Source of the DNA: Actinoplanes regularis
GTDB taxonomy: Bacteria > Actinomycetota > Actinomycetes > Mycobacteriales > Micromonosporaceae
Direction: 5' to 3'
NCBI RefSeq assembly: GCF_900188005.1
Contig: NZ_FZNR01000012.1
Location: forward strand, 1 to 64,000
DNA length: 64,000 nucleotides
The notes below the pieces were generated by a model. It had not been told where the DNA came from and did no database searches. It saw only the letters and a program-made list of their open reading frames with translations. The translations under genes were made by a program, and so were the position numbers. Below, one piece after another: positions 24,504 through 32,157 of this stretch. Within the stretch, counting starts at the first letter, position 1; the number at the start of each line of letters is the position of its first letter.

Positions 24504-25121
24504 ATGGGACAACCGACGCTGCGTACCGAGCGGCTGCTGCTGGTTCCGCTGGCGGACCGGCACTTCGAGCTCGAGGTCGGCCTGGATGCGGACGCCGAGG
24601 TGCTCAAGTACATCTGGGGGCGGGCCCGCACCCGGGACGAGGTCGTCTCGTCGCACGTGGAGCGGATGGCCCTGGGTGCCAGGGTGGACGGGCTCGGATT
24701 CTGGATGGCGTTCGGCTCGGAGGGCGGGCGCCGCGGGTCGGAACTGCCGGAGAGCGAGACCGTCGGCGAGTTCGTCGGGCTGATGATGCTGCCGCCGGCG
24801 CACGGGCACGATCAGCCGGACGATCCGACCGTGGCCGAGCTGGGCTACCGCCTGGCCCGCCGGTACTGGCGGCAGGGGCTGGCCACCGAGGCGTCGCGGG
24901 CGCTGCTGCGGCACGCGTTCGACACGGTCGGGCAGAGCCGGGTGCTCGCGCAGACCATGGCGGTGAACCTCGGGTCGCGCGGGGTGATGGAGAGCGTGGG
25001 GATGCGCTATCTGCGTACCTTCCATCCGCTCTGGGACGATCCGCTGCCGGGCGCGGAGGCCGGCGAGGTGGAGTACGAGATGACCCGCGCCATGTGGGAG
25101 TCGCGCCGTGGCATCCGGTGA
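24504..25121 (+). CDS. GNAT-family N-acetyltransferase (RimJ-like)
   Basis: A 205-residue acetyltransferase: LRTERLLLVPLADRHFELEV, VGEFVGLMMLP, AELGYRLARRYWRQGLATEA (acetyl-CoA site R/Q-x-x-G-x-A) and VNLGSRGVMESVGMRY. The ATG at 24504 follows GGGTGG. The first gene before a kinase-like gene, with 3 bases between them. Substrate unknown. Confidence 0.85.
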   Translation: MGQPTLRTERLLLVPLADRHFELEVGLDADAEVLKYIWGRARTRDEVVSSHVERMALGARVDGLGFWMAFGSEGGRRGSELPESETVGEFVGLMMLPPAHGHDQPDDPTVAELGYRLARRYWRQGLATEASRALLRHAFDTVGQSRVLAQTMAVNLGSRGVMESVGMRYLRTFHPLWDDPLPGAEAGEVEYEMTRAMWESRRGIR

Positions 25122-25124
25122 GGC

Positions 25125-25976
25125 GTGATGCCCGACGTGCGCGGCGCCGTCGCCACGGCGCTCCCGGATTACCGGGTGGAGTCGGTGGCGCTGCTCGGCG
25201 AGGGCACGGAGCACATCGCCTTCGAGATCAACGGCGAGTTGATCGTACGGTTCGGCCGGGCCCCTGATCCGGAACGGACAGACCGTGAGGCGCGCCTGCT
25301 CGCCGCGGTCAGGGGTCTCGCGTCGCTGCCAGTGCCCGAGCCGGTCTTCGTACTGCCGCTTCTCGGCTGTCTGGCCTACCGCAGGTTGCCCGGTACCCCC
25401 CTGCTGGACGTGCCCCGGCCCGGCCGTCCGGAGCGGATCGCCACCGTGCTCGGTGAGTTTCTCGCCTCGCTGCACGCCGTCGCGCCCGGGCGGCTGGCCG
25501 GGCTGCTCGACGTGGACGACGACCCTCCGGCCGAGTGGCTGCGGGAGGCCGCGGCGGACTACGAGACGGTGGCCGATCACCTTCCGGCGGGTTACCGCGG
25601 GAGGGTCGAGGCTTTCCTGGGCAGCGCGCCGCCGCCGGACGGGTCCACGCCGGTCTTCTCCCACAACGATCTGGGCATCGAGCACGTCCTGGTCGACCCG
25701 GAGACCTCGGCGGTCACCGGGATCATCGACTGGGGCGACGCCGCCCTCGTCGACCCCGCGCACGACTACGGCCGGCTCCTTCGTGATCTCGGGCCGGCGG
25801 CGCTGCTGCCGGGTGTGGCCGGTGCCGGCGGCGAGAACGGGGCGGCGCTCCGCGAGCGCGCCGTCTTCTACGCCAGGTGCGGCATGCTGGAGGATCTGGC
25901 GTACGGCGTGGGGACCGGGCGGCGGCGTTACGCCGACAAGTCCCTGGCCGCGCTGGCATGGCTCTTCCCGGCATAG
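25125..25976 (+). CDS. Aminoglycoside phosphotransferase-family kinase
   Basis: 283 residues with the whole APH fold: N-lobe HIAFEINGELIVRFGRAPDP, hinge FVLPLLGCLAYRRLPGTPL, catalytic loop VFSHNDLGIEHVLVDPE (H-N-D) and metal site GIIDWGDAALVDPAHDYGRL. Starts at GTG 25125 or the adjacent ATG 25128. Unlike the N-lobe-only frame at 64-402 it is complete. It could phosphorylate an antibiotic or a small metabolite. Confidence 0.85.
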   Translation: MMPDVRGAVATALPDYRVESVALLGEGTEHIAFEINGELIVRFGRAPDPERTDREARLLAAVRGLASLPVPEPVFVLPLLGCLAYRRLPGTPLLDVPRPGRPERIATVLGEFLASLHAVAPGRLAGLLDVDDDPPAEWLREAAADYETVADHLPAGYRGRVEAFLGSAPPPDGSTPVFSHNDLGIEHVLVDPETSAVTGIIDWGDAALVDPAHDYGRLLRDLGPAALLPGVAGAGGENGAALRERAVFYARCGMLEDLAYGVGTGRRRYADKSLAALAWLFPA

Positions 25977-26018
25977 GATCGTCAGCGGTTCCGAAGAGCG
26001 AGCAGGGGGCGGCGGGCG

Positions 26019-27017
26019 ATGAAGCGGGCGACGCCGCAGATCCGGGACGTGGCGGCGGCCGCGGGTGTGTCGCACCAGACGGTGTCGCGGGTGCTGAACA
26101 ACTCGCCGAGGGTCCGGCCGGACACCCGTCAGCTCGTGCTCGACGCGATGGAGCGGCTGCAGTACCGGCCGAACCGCGCGGCGCGGGCGCTGGGTCTGGG
26201 GCGGGCGAACGGGGTCACGGTGGTCACCGCGAACACCACGCTCTACGGGTACGCCGGGGTGTTGCGGGGCGTCGAGGAGGCGGGCCGGCTGCTGGGGCTG
26301 ACCGTCGGGGTCCGGGTGGTGGAGTCGGAGGCGGCCGACCACGTGCGGCACGCCGTGGAATACGTGACGGATCCGAGCTGCGGAAGCGTGATCGTCGTGG
26401 CGTTCGACCCGGCCGGCTCCGGGGTGCTGCGGGCGATGCCGGACGGGGTCCCGATGGTCGCGGCGACCGAAGCCGGCGGCCTGCCGGGCGTGGACCGGCG
26501 GATGATCTTCCTGGACGAGCGGCAGGCCGCCGCCGACGCCACCCGCCACCTGCTCGATCTGGGGCACCGCACCGTCCATCATGTGGCCATCCCGTCCGAG
26601 CTGCGGGACAGCGCCCGGCAGCGCGGCTGGCGGGAGGCCCTGGAGCTTTCCGGCGCGGTCGTTCCCGACGTGGTGCCGGCCGGCTGGGATCTGGCGAGCG
26701 CGCACCGGGCCGGGCAGCGGCTGGCCGCGGACCGCACCGTCACGGCGATCCTCTGCGGGAACGACGACACCGCCCTCGCCGTGCGCCGGGCGTTGCACGA
26801 GGCGGGCCGGGACGTGCCGGGCGACGTGAGCATCGTCGGCTTCGACGATGTGCCGGGCGCGGCGTACTGGACGCCCGCGCTGACCACGGTCCGGATGGAC
26901 TTCGCGGGGCTGGGCCGGGCGTGTGTCGCCGCCCTCGCCGACGACACCGAGCCGCTGCGCCTGGACCCGCCGCGCCTGGTGGTCCGGGAGTCCACGGCCG
27001 CGCCGCACGGGGTCTAG
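26019..27017 (+). CDS. LacI-family transcriptional regulator
   Basis: 332 residues: N-terminal LacI HTH IRDVAAAAGVSHQTVSRVLN with hinge RPNRAARALGLGR, then a periplasmic-binding-protein-like sensor (ILCGNDDTALAVRRALHEAG, DVPGDVSIVGFDDVPGAAYW). No sugar gene is adjacent. The nearest LacI-type sites in the window are at 15973 and 29907-29956, so it is a candidate, unproven, regulator of the galactoside operon at 29976. Confidence 0.9.
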   Translation: MKRATPQIRDVAAAAGVSHQTVSRVLNNSPRVRPDTRQLVLDAMERLQYRPNRAARALGLGRANGVTVVTANTTLYGYAGVLRGVEEAGRLLGLTVGVRVVESEAADHVRHAVEYVTDPSCGSVIVVAFDPAGSGVLRAMPDGVPMVAATEAGGLPGVDRRMIFLDERQAAADATRHLLDLGHRTVHHVAIPSELRDSARQRGWREALELSGAVVPDVVPAGWDLASAHRAGQRLAADRTVTAILCGNDDTALAVRRALHEAGRDVPGDVSIVGFDDVPGAAYWTPALTTVRMDFAGLGRACVAALADDTEPLRLDPPRLVVRESTAAPHGV

Positions 27018-27150
27018 CTAGCGGCCACACTTGCGGCCTGAACAGTGATTCCAAGAAAGTGATGCAAGTCACACCTCAAGCGCGACGAGGAAGGGGGGTT
27101 TTCGCCCTGACTAGTAGACGGCCACGGCGCCGTGGTCTTGAGGAGGACAA

Positions 27151-28251
27151 GTGAGAGCCCACCATCACCCGCGGGATGCGCGGAGTGCCAGCGTTGAACT
27201 CGTAGCGCTCCGCCGGCAGGTCGCCCAGCTGTCGGCCGGTCCGGCGGCGTGTGCGGCCCAGCGGCTGGCTCGCGATGTCGAGGGGATGCTCGAGCCGGTC
27301 TGGACCATCCTGTCCGCCCAGGGCAGCGGCGAAGGGGTCGGCTTCCTGCGGCGCTTCGGGCCGACAGAAGGATCGGAGCTCGTCAGCGAGTTGAACGACC
27401 ACGTCCTTCAGGAAGCAACGCACGCTTACGGCGCTCTTGACCTGACCGCGCCCTCGACCGCCGGGATCTGGCGGTCGATCAGCCAGCCCTCCGTCGCGCT
27501 ACTCGAATCGGTCCGCGCTCCGGGCTCAGCCGTGGACACCGACACCCTTGAGGTGACCGTGCGGCCCTTCCTGCCCGACAGGCTGCTTGCCGGTCAGGAC
27601 GACACCACGATCGTCCCGGCGCTGCGCGCCGTCCTAAGACGGTGGTGCGAACTGGCCCGCTACGCCAGCGGCGAGCGGAAGGAGACGGCCCGGCTCACCC
27701 TCGCCGCGGCGATGCTGGCGCGCGGCGCGGTGCTTGACGGTGACACCGACACCGTCGCGTGGTTCCTCAAGCGCTGGCTCGGTCTGTCACCACAAGCGAG
27801 CCGGATCGACGGAGCGAGTGCCGCACTGCTCGAAGGCGGCTGGGTGCGCAGACGACTCGATCACGACTTCTCCGAGATCGTCGCCACCGTCTCCTCGCTT
27901 CGCCTGGAGATCAACCACCAGCACCGTGCCCACCGCCCGGTGTGGGAGACCCAGCTCAAGGGTTTCTCAGTCAGCCTGTTGAGCGAACCCGTGGACGCGT
28001 CGGGGACCGAGCTCTCCCACACGGTGCCCACGTCAGCTGTCGACGAGACGGATGCCGTCGACACTCGCGTTCTCCTCAAGCTTGCGTTGGCGACTTTGAC
28101 AGAACACGAGCAGCACGTCGTGTCCCTCATCTACCTCGGCAGTCGTACACGCAGCGATGTTGCCCACACTCTCGGCATGAGCGCGAGCGCAGTCGACAGG
28201 CTCGTTCGGCAAAGCATGGTCAAGCTTCGGGCGCAGGTGAGCGAGCGATGA
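27151..28251 (+). CDS. Large protein ending in a sigma-70 region 4 HTH
   Basis: 366 residues, GTG start behind GAGGAGGACAA. Only the C-terminus is recognisable: ALATLTEHEQHVVSLIYLGS, RTRSDVAHTLGMSASAVDRL is a sigma region 4/LuxR-like HTH. Residues 1-300 are alpha-helical, with no region 2 motif seen, so it may not bind core polymerase as a normal sigma. The next gene overlaps by ATGA. I cannot assign a known family. Confidence 0.6.
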   Translation: MRAHHHPRDARSASVELVALRRQVAQLSAGPAACAAQRLARDVEGMLEPVWTILSAQGSGEGVGFLRRFGPTEGSELVSELNDHVLQEATHAYGALDLTAPSTAGIWRSISQPSVALLESVRAPGSAVDTDTLEVTVRPFLPDRLLAGQDDTTIVPALRAVLRRWCELARYASGERKETARLTLAAAMLARGAVLDGDTDTVAWFLKRWLGLSPQASRIDGASAALLEGGWVRRRLDHDFSEIVATVSSLRLEINHQHRAHRPVWETQLKGFSVSLLSEPVDASGTELSHTVPTSAVDETDAVDTRVLLKLALATLTEHEQHVVSLIYLGSRTRSDVAHTLGMSASAVDRLVRQSMVKLRAQVSER

Positions 28252-28472
28252 GCGAGACCAGCCTGGCCATTCTCGTCGGCGGCGCCGTCAGCATCTGCGT
28301 ACTCCTACTCGCCGGATTTGTCATTCTCCAGCTCAAGGCCAGAACGGCGGTCGTCGTCGCCGTCCTTGTCGCCGTCACCGGGCTGATCGCTACGCTGCCT
28401 CCGATCGTGCGCGCCTTCCAGTCACCCGAGGCCACCGCCCCCGCTCCGGCGGATCCACGGCCGCGGCCTTGA
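28248..28472 (+). CDS. 74-aa membrane protein coupled to the sigma4-HTH gene
   Basis: ATGA overlap with the upstream gene. Two membrane helices (SLAILVGGAVSICVLLLAGF, VVVAVLVAVTGLIATLPPIV) and a Pro-rich tail. It may anchor or regulate the HTH partner. No family recognised. Confidence 0.6.
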   Translation: MSETSLAILVGGAVSICVLLLAGFVILQLKARTAVVVAVLVAVTGLIATLPPIVRAFQSPEATAPAPADPRPRP

Positions 28473-28768
28473 CCGGCGCCGTCAACGGCTGAGTCGCCCT
28501 GGCGGTGCCGGAAGAACCGGTGACCTCCACAAAGCATCGGTAAGTGCGGAGCCGCGGCGGAATCAGGCTCCACCAGTAAGGCCACCGACGGACGCCGGGC
28601 GGTGTCGCCTTCGTCATGATCAACGGGGTGGCGAGCCGGTCGATCACTCTGTTTACCTGATCATCGCGTTCCGCGGCGGTCGTCGATGCTGAGGCCGTGA
28701 ACGGGGGCGTCGTCGTGCTTGCGGGTGCGGCGATGAAGGTTGCCGGACGATCGACAGGAGATGATGGA

Positions 28769-29842
28769 ATGACGTCGCAGAGCCGCCGAGGGCTGATCAC
28801 GGGATCGCTGGCGGGGGCGGCCGGCCTGGCCGCCGGGGGGATGATTTTCGGTCAGCCGACGGCCGCGCTGGCCGCGACGGAGGGGCTCGTCGTGATCACG
28901 CCGAGCGGTAAGAAGAGCGGGGTCGAGGATCACGCCGCGATCCAGGGCGCACTCTCCGATGTGAACCGCCAGGTGCTGCTGAGCGCCGGCGAGTTCTACA
29001 TCAACCAGCCGATCGTCATGCGCTCCAACCAGCGGCTGATCGGTGCCGGCGCGCACGCGACGAAGATCAAGCAGGTGGGTGCCGGGCACGGCATCACCTC
29101 GGTGAGCGACTTCGCGATCAACTACGTGACGATCGCCGGCCTCAGCATGATCGGGCAGTACGACCCGGACACCGCGCCGCCGGCCAACGGTCCCTCCGGC
29201 ATCCGCCTGGTCCCCGGTCCGGCCGAAGGGCCTTCGAACATCACCATCGAGGACTGTGTCGTCGAGAACTGGGGCGACTGCGGCGTCTACCTCACCGCCG
29301 TGATCGCGTCGAGGATCACCCGGGTCCAGTCCGCCAGGAACGGCGGCAACGGCTTCTACGTCACGAACACCGCGACGGCGGCCGCCACCTCCCTGGCCTT
29401 CGAGGCCTGCTACGCGCTCGAGAACAAGAAGAACGGCTACGAGCTCGACTGGGTGAGCTACTCGACTCTGAACGCGTGCGCCGCCGACGCCACGGGCGGA
29501 AAGCGCGGTTACCTGCTTCACGGCTGCGCGTCGGTGACGCTCACCAGTTGCGGCGCGGAGGAGTTCACCGAGGAGGGCTTCGCCGTGACCAACTCCAGGA
29601 GCTGCAGCCTGATCGGGGCCTTCACCTACAAGGGCGCCAAGACCGGCATCCGCATCAGCGGCTCCACCGTCAACCAGACGATCGGTGGTGCCGTCCAGGC
29701 CGATCCCAAGTCGGTGGACAAACCCTCGCTGACGAACTTCATCGTGGCCGAGGCGGGCAGCTCGGCGGTGATCTGGGGCGTGACCCGGACCAGCCCCGAT
29801 CTGCTCTCCGAGAAGGTCACCAACCTCGACGGATCCGCCTGA
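28769..29842 (+). CDS. Tat-exported right-handed beta-helix protein
   Basis: 357 residues. Twin-arginine signal (SRRGLITGSLAGAAGLAAGG) cleaved near AALA, then parallel beta-helix repeats typical of pectate-lyase-superfamily proteins: VIMRSNQRLIGAGAHATKIK, NITIEDCVVENWGDCGVYLT, LNACAADATGGKRGYLLHGC. The ATG at 28769 has GGAGATGATGG; the upstream ATG at 28697 would spoil the signal peptide. The helix suggests binding or cleavage of an acidic or other polysaccharide, but no catalytic set can be named. Confidence 0.75.
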   Translation: MTSQSRRGLITGSLAGAAGLAAGGMIFGQPTAALAATEGLVVITPSGKKSGVEDHAAIQGALSDVNRQVLLSAGEFYINQPIVMRSNQRLIGAGAHATKIKQVGAGHGITSVSDFAINYVTIAGLSMIGQYDPDTAPPANGPSGIRLVPGPAEGPSNITIEDCVVENWGDCGVYLTAVIASRITRVQSARNGGNGFYVTNTATAAATSLAFEACYALENKKNGYELDWVSYSTLNACAADATGGKRGYLLHGCASVTLTSCGAEEFTEEGFAVTNSRSCSLIGAFTYKGAKTGIRISGSTVNQTIGGAVQADPKSVDKPSLTNFIVAEAGSSAVIWGVTRTSPDLLSEKVTNLDGSA

Positions 29843-29906
29843 CCGCCGCCTCCGGGCATCGACATCATTCAGTAACAAAACCGTAACGCACTCTTCCGTG
29901 CGGGGC

Positions 29907-29922
29907 GTGTGACCGGTCACAC
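29907..29922. promoter_or_regulatory. Operator 1 of the galactoside operon
   Basis: GTGTGACCGGTCACAC, a perfect palindrome with a central CG, shares the core TGTGACCGGTCACA with 29941-29956. LacI-type in form. Confidence 0.75.
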
Positions 29923-29940
29923 TCAGGCCGTCCACCAGTC

Positions 29941-29956
29941 ATGTGACCGGTCACAT
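29941..29956. promoter_or_regulatory. Operator 2 of the galactoside operon
   Basis: ATGTGACCGGTCACAT, centred 34 bases after operator 1 and only 20 bases before the GTG at 29976. A repressor bound here would block transcription or initiation. Confidence 0.75.
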
Positions 29957-29975
29957 CTCCATGAAGGAGACCCCC

Positions 29976-32126
29976 GTGCGATCGAGACACATCACCGCCG
30001 CGGCGCTCGCCGCCACCGTCCTCGCGGCGAGCCTGCCCGCCTCCCCGGCCGTCGCCGCCGCCTCCCAGTTCACCGTAGACCTGGCCACCGGCACCGGGGC
30101 GCTGCGCTACGGCGCCACCGGCTTCCTCTACGGCCTCGGTGACGAGGGCATCCCGAACGAGACCATGCTCGCCGCACTGAAGCCGCAGGTCACCGCGCAG
30201 AAGGCGCCCGACGGGCTGCAGCATCCCAACGGCGACGCGCTGCGGATCGCCCCGATGTTCAAGCGGGCCGGCGGCCGCGAGATCCAGATCTACATGCAGG
30301 ACGTCTACCAGCAGTGGCCGTACGAGAACCTGGGGCTCGCCGACTACCTGACCAAGGTCGACACGATGACCCGCAAGGTGGTCGCCGACCCGTACCGGAG
30401 CTCCTACGTCTACGTCCCGTTCAACGAGCCCGACCAGATCTGGTACTCCGGCAACCTCTCCGCCCTGCTCGCCGACTGGAAGACGGTCTTCCAGCGGATC
30501 CGCTCGATCGACTCGTCGGCGCGGATCGCCGGCCCGAACTTCGCCGCCTACCGCTCCGCCGACCTGCGCACCTTCCTCACCTACGCGCGCGACAACAACG
30601 TGCTGCCGGACGTGATGACCTGGCACGAGCTCGGCGACGACTTCTACACCAGCTGGCAGCAGCACTACGACGACTACCGCGCGATCGAGCGGAGCCTCGG
30701 GGTCAGTGCCCGTCCGATCTCGATCAACGAGTACGCCCGCTCCGCCGGCGACCTCGGTGTCCCGGGCAACCTGGTCCAGTACGTCGCCAAGTTCGAGAAC
30801 AGCAAGGTGGACGGCTGCCTCGCCTACTGGACCACCGCCGGTGGCCTGAACGACCTGGTCACCCGGAACAACCAGGCGACCGGGGCCTGGTGGCTCTACA
30901 AATGGTATGGCGAGCTGACCGGCAACACCGTCGCGGTCACGCCGCCGTCGGCGAGCGGATCGCTGCAGGGCCTGGCGGCCCTGGACGCCACGAAGAAGCA
31001 GGCGCGGGTCATCCTCGGCGGCAACAACCCCGCCACCGGCACGTACGACACGAACGTGCTGGTCAAGGGCATCCCGTCCTACCTGGGCAGCACGGTCCAC
31101 GCGACCGTCTGGGGCGTCGACACGTCCGGCACGAACCCGTCCACCGGGCCGTACGTCGTCAAGGAGGGCGACTTCACCGCCACGAACGGGCAGGTCACGG
31201 TGCCGCTGACCGGGCTCAAGGGGCAGTCGGCGTACCAGGTGATCATCACGCCGGACCGGGACCTGACCGCGGCCTCGACCAGTCGCTACGAGGCGGAGTA
31301 CGCCGCGATCGCCGGCACCGCGAAGATCACCTACGGCAGCAACACCGGCTACTCCGGAACCTCCTTCACCGAGGGGTACGGGGCTAGCAGCACCGCGTCC
31401 ACGAACTTCGTGGTCACCGCGCCCGCCGACGGCTACTACAACCTGGCGCTGCGCTACTCGGCCGGGCCGTACACCGGGGCGCCCGCGAACCGGTCGATCC
31501 GGCTGCGGGTCAACGGCGGCGACCTGACCGACGTGGCGCTGCCCGGCACGACCGACTGGAACACCTGGAAGACCGCGATCACCAAGGTGTACCTGCCGGC
31601 CGGCATCAACCGGATCGACTACCACGCGTTCGCGAGCGACGACCGGGACGCGGCCAACCTGGATCATCTCGAACTCACCGCGACCACGGGCACGGTCACC
31701 GCGTACGAGGGCGAAAGCTCGGGCAACACGCTCTCCGGAACCGCCGTGGTGGTCAGCGACACCGCCGCCTCCGGCGGTAGGTACGTCGGCTGGCTGGGCG
31801 CCGGTGCCGCCAACACGCTCCGGTTCAACGGGGTCAGCGCGGCCGCCGCGGGCCGCTACCGGCTGGTCGTCACCTACGCGAACGCCGAGGTCGTCGGCGA
31901 GCACGACTACAACACCAACATCGTCGACCGGTACGCCGAGATCAGCGTCAACGGTGGCGCCGCGAAGAAGGTCTACTTCCGCAACACGCTCAGCTGGTCC
32001 ACCTACCGGACCGCGGTCGTCGACGTGGACCTGGCCGCCGGGGCGAACACCATCACGTTCGGCAACGCCTCCAGCGGCTACGCACCGAACATCGACCGCA
32101 TTCAAGTCGCCGCGGTCCTGGGCTAG
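29976..32126 (+). CDS. Secreted clan-A glycoside hydrolase (GH39-like) with two CBM35-like modules
   Basis: 716 residues. Signal peptide ends near AVAA. The catalytic (beta/alpha)8-like domain (~32-330) has YVPFNEPDQIWYSG, with the clan-A Asn-Glu acid/base, and ISINEYARSAGD with a likely nucleophile Glu. A beta-rich part follows, then two carbohydrate-binding modules (~440-570 starting SRYEAEYAAIAGTAKITYGS, ~575-716 starting TVTAYEGESSGNTLSG), CBM6/35 type. The GTG at 29976 follows GGAGA. First gene of the operon; the GH36 and importer downstream suggest it releases galactose-containing oligosaccharides. The exact GH family is uncertain. Confidence 0.75.
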   Translation: MRSRHITAAALAATVLAASLPASPAVAAASQFTVDLATGTGALRYGATGFLYGLGDEGIPNETMLAALKPQVTAQKAPDGLQHPNGDALRIAPMFKRAGGREIQIYMQDVYQQWPYENLGLADYLTKVDTMTRKVVADPYRSSYVYVPFNEPDQIWYSGNLSALLADWKTVFQRIRSIDSSARIAGPNFAAYRSADLRTFLTYARDNNVLPDVMTWHELGDDFYTSWQQHYDDYRAIERSLGVSARPISINEYARSAGDLGVPGNLVQYVAKFENSKVDGCLAYWTTAGGLNDLVTRNNQATGAWWLYKWYGELTGNTVAVTPPSASGSLQGLAALDATKKQARVILGGNNPATGTYDTNVLVKGIPSYLGSTVHATVWGVDTSGTNPSTGPYVVKEGDFTATNGQVTVPLTGLKGQSAYQVIITPDRDLTAASTSRYEAEYAAIAGTAKITYGSNTGYSGTSFTEGYGASSTASTNFVVTAPADGYYNLALRYSAGPYTGAPANRSIRLRVNGGDLTDVALPGTTDWNTWKTAITKVYLPAGINRIDYHAFASDDRDAANLDHLELTATTGTVTAYEGESSGNTLSGTAVVVSDTAASGGRYVGWLGAGAANTLRFNGVSAAAAGRYRLVVTYANAEVVGEHDYNTNIVDRYAEISVNGGAAKKVYFRNTLSWSTYRTAVVDVDLAAGANTITFGNASSGYAPNIDRIQVAAVLG

Positions 32127-32157
32127 GGGACAGCGGCGCCGGGAAACAGGAGCATCC

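Noticed and set aside
24342..27008. Very long minus-strand open frame (888 codons) over the GNAT, kinase and LacI genes
   Set aside because: Its protein is Arg/Pro/His/Gly-rich with no domain; it is the antisense shadow of three clear plus-strand genes in high-GC DNA.
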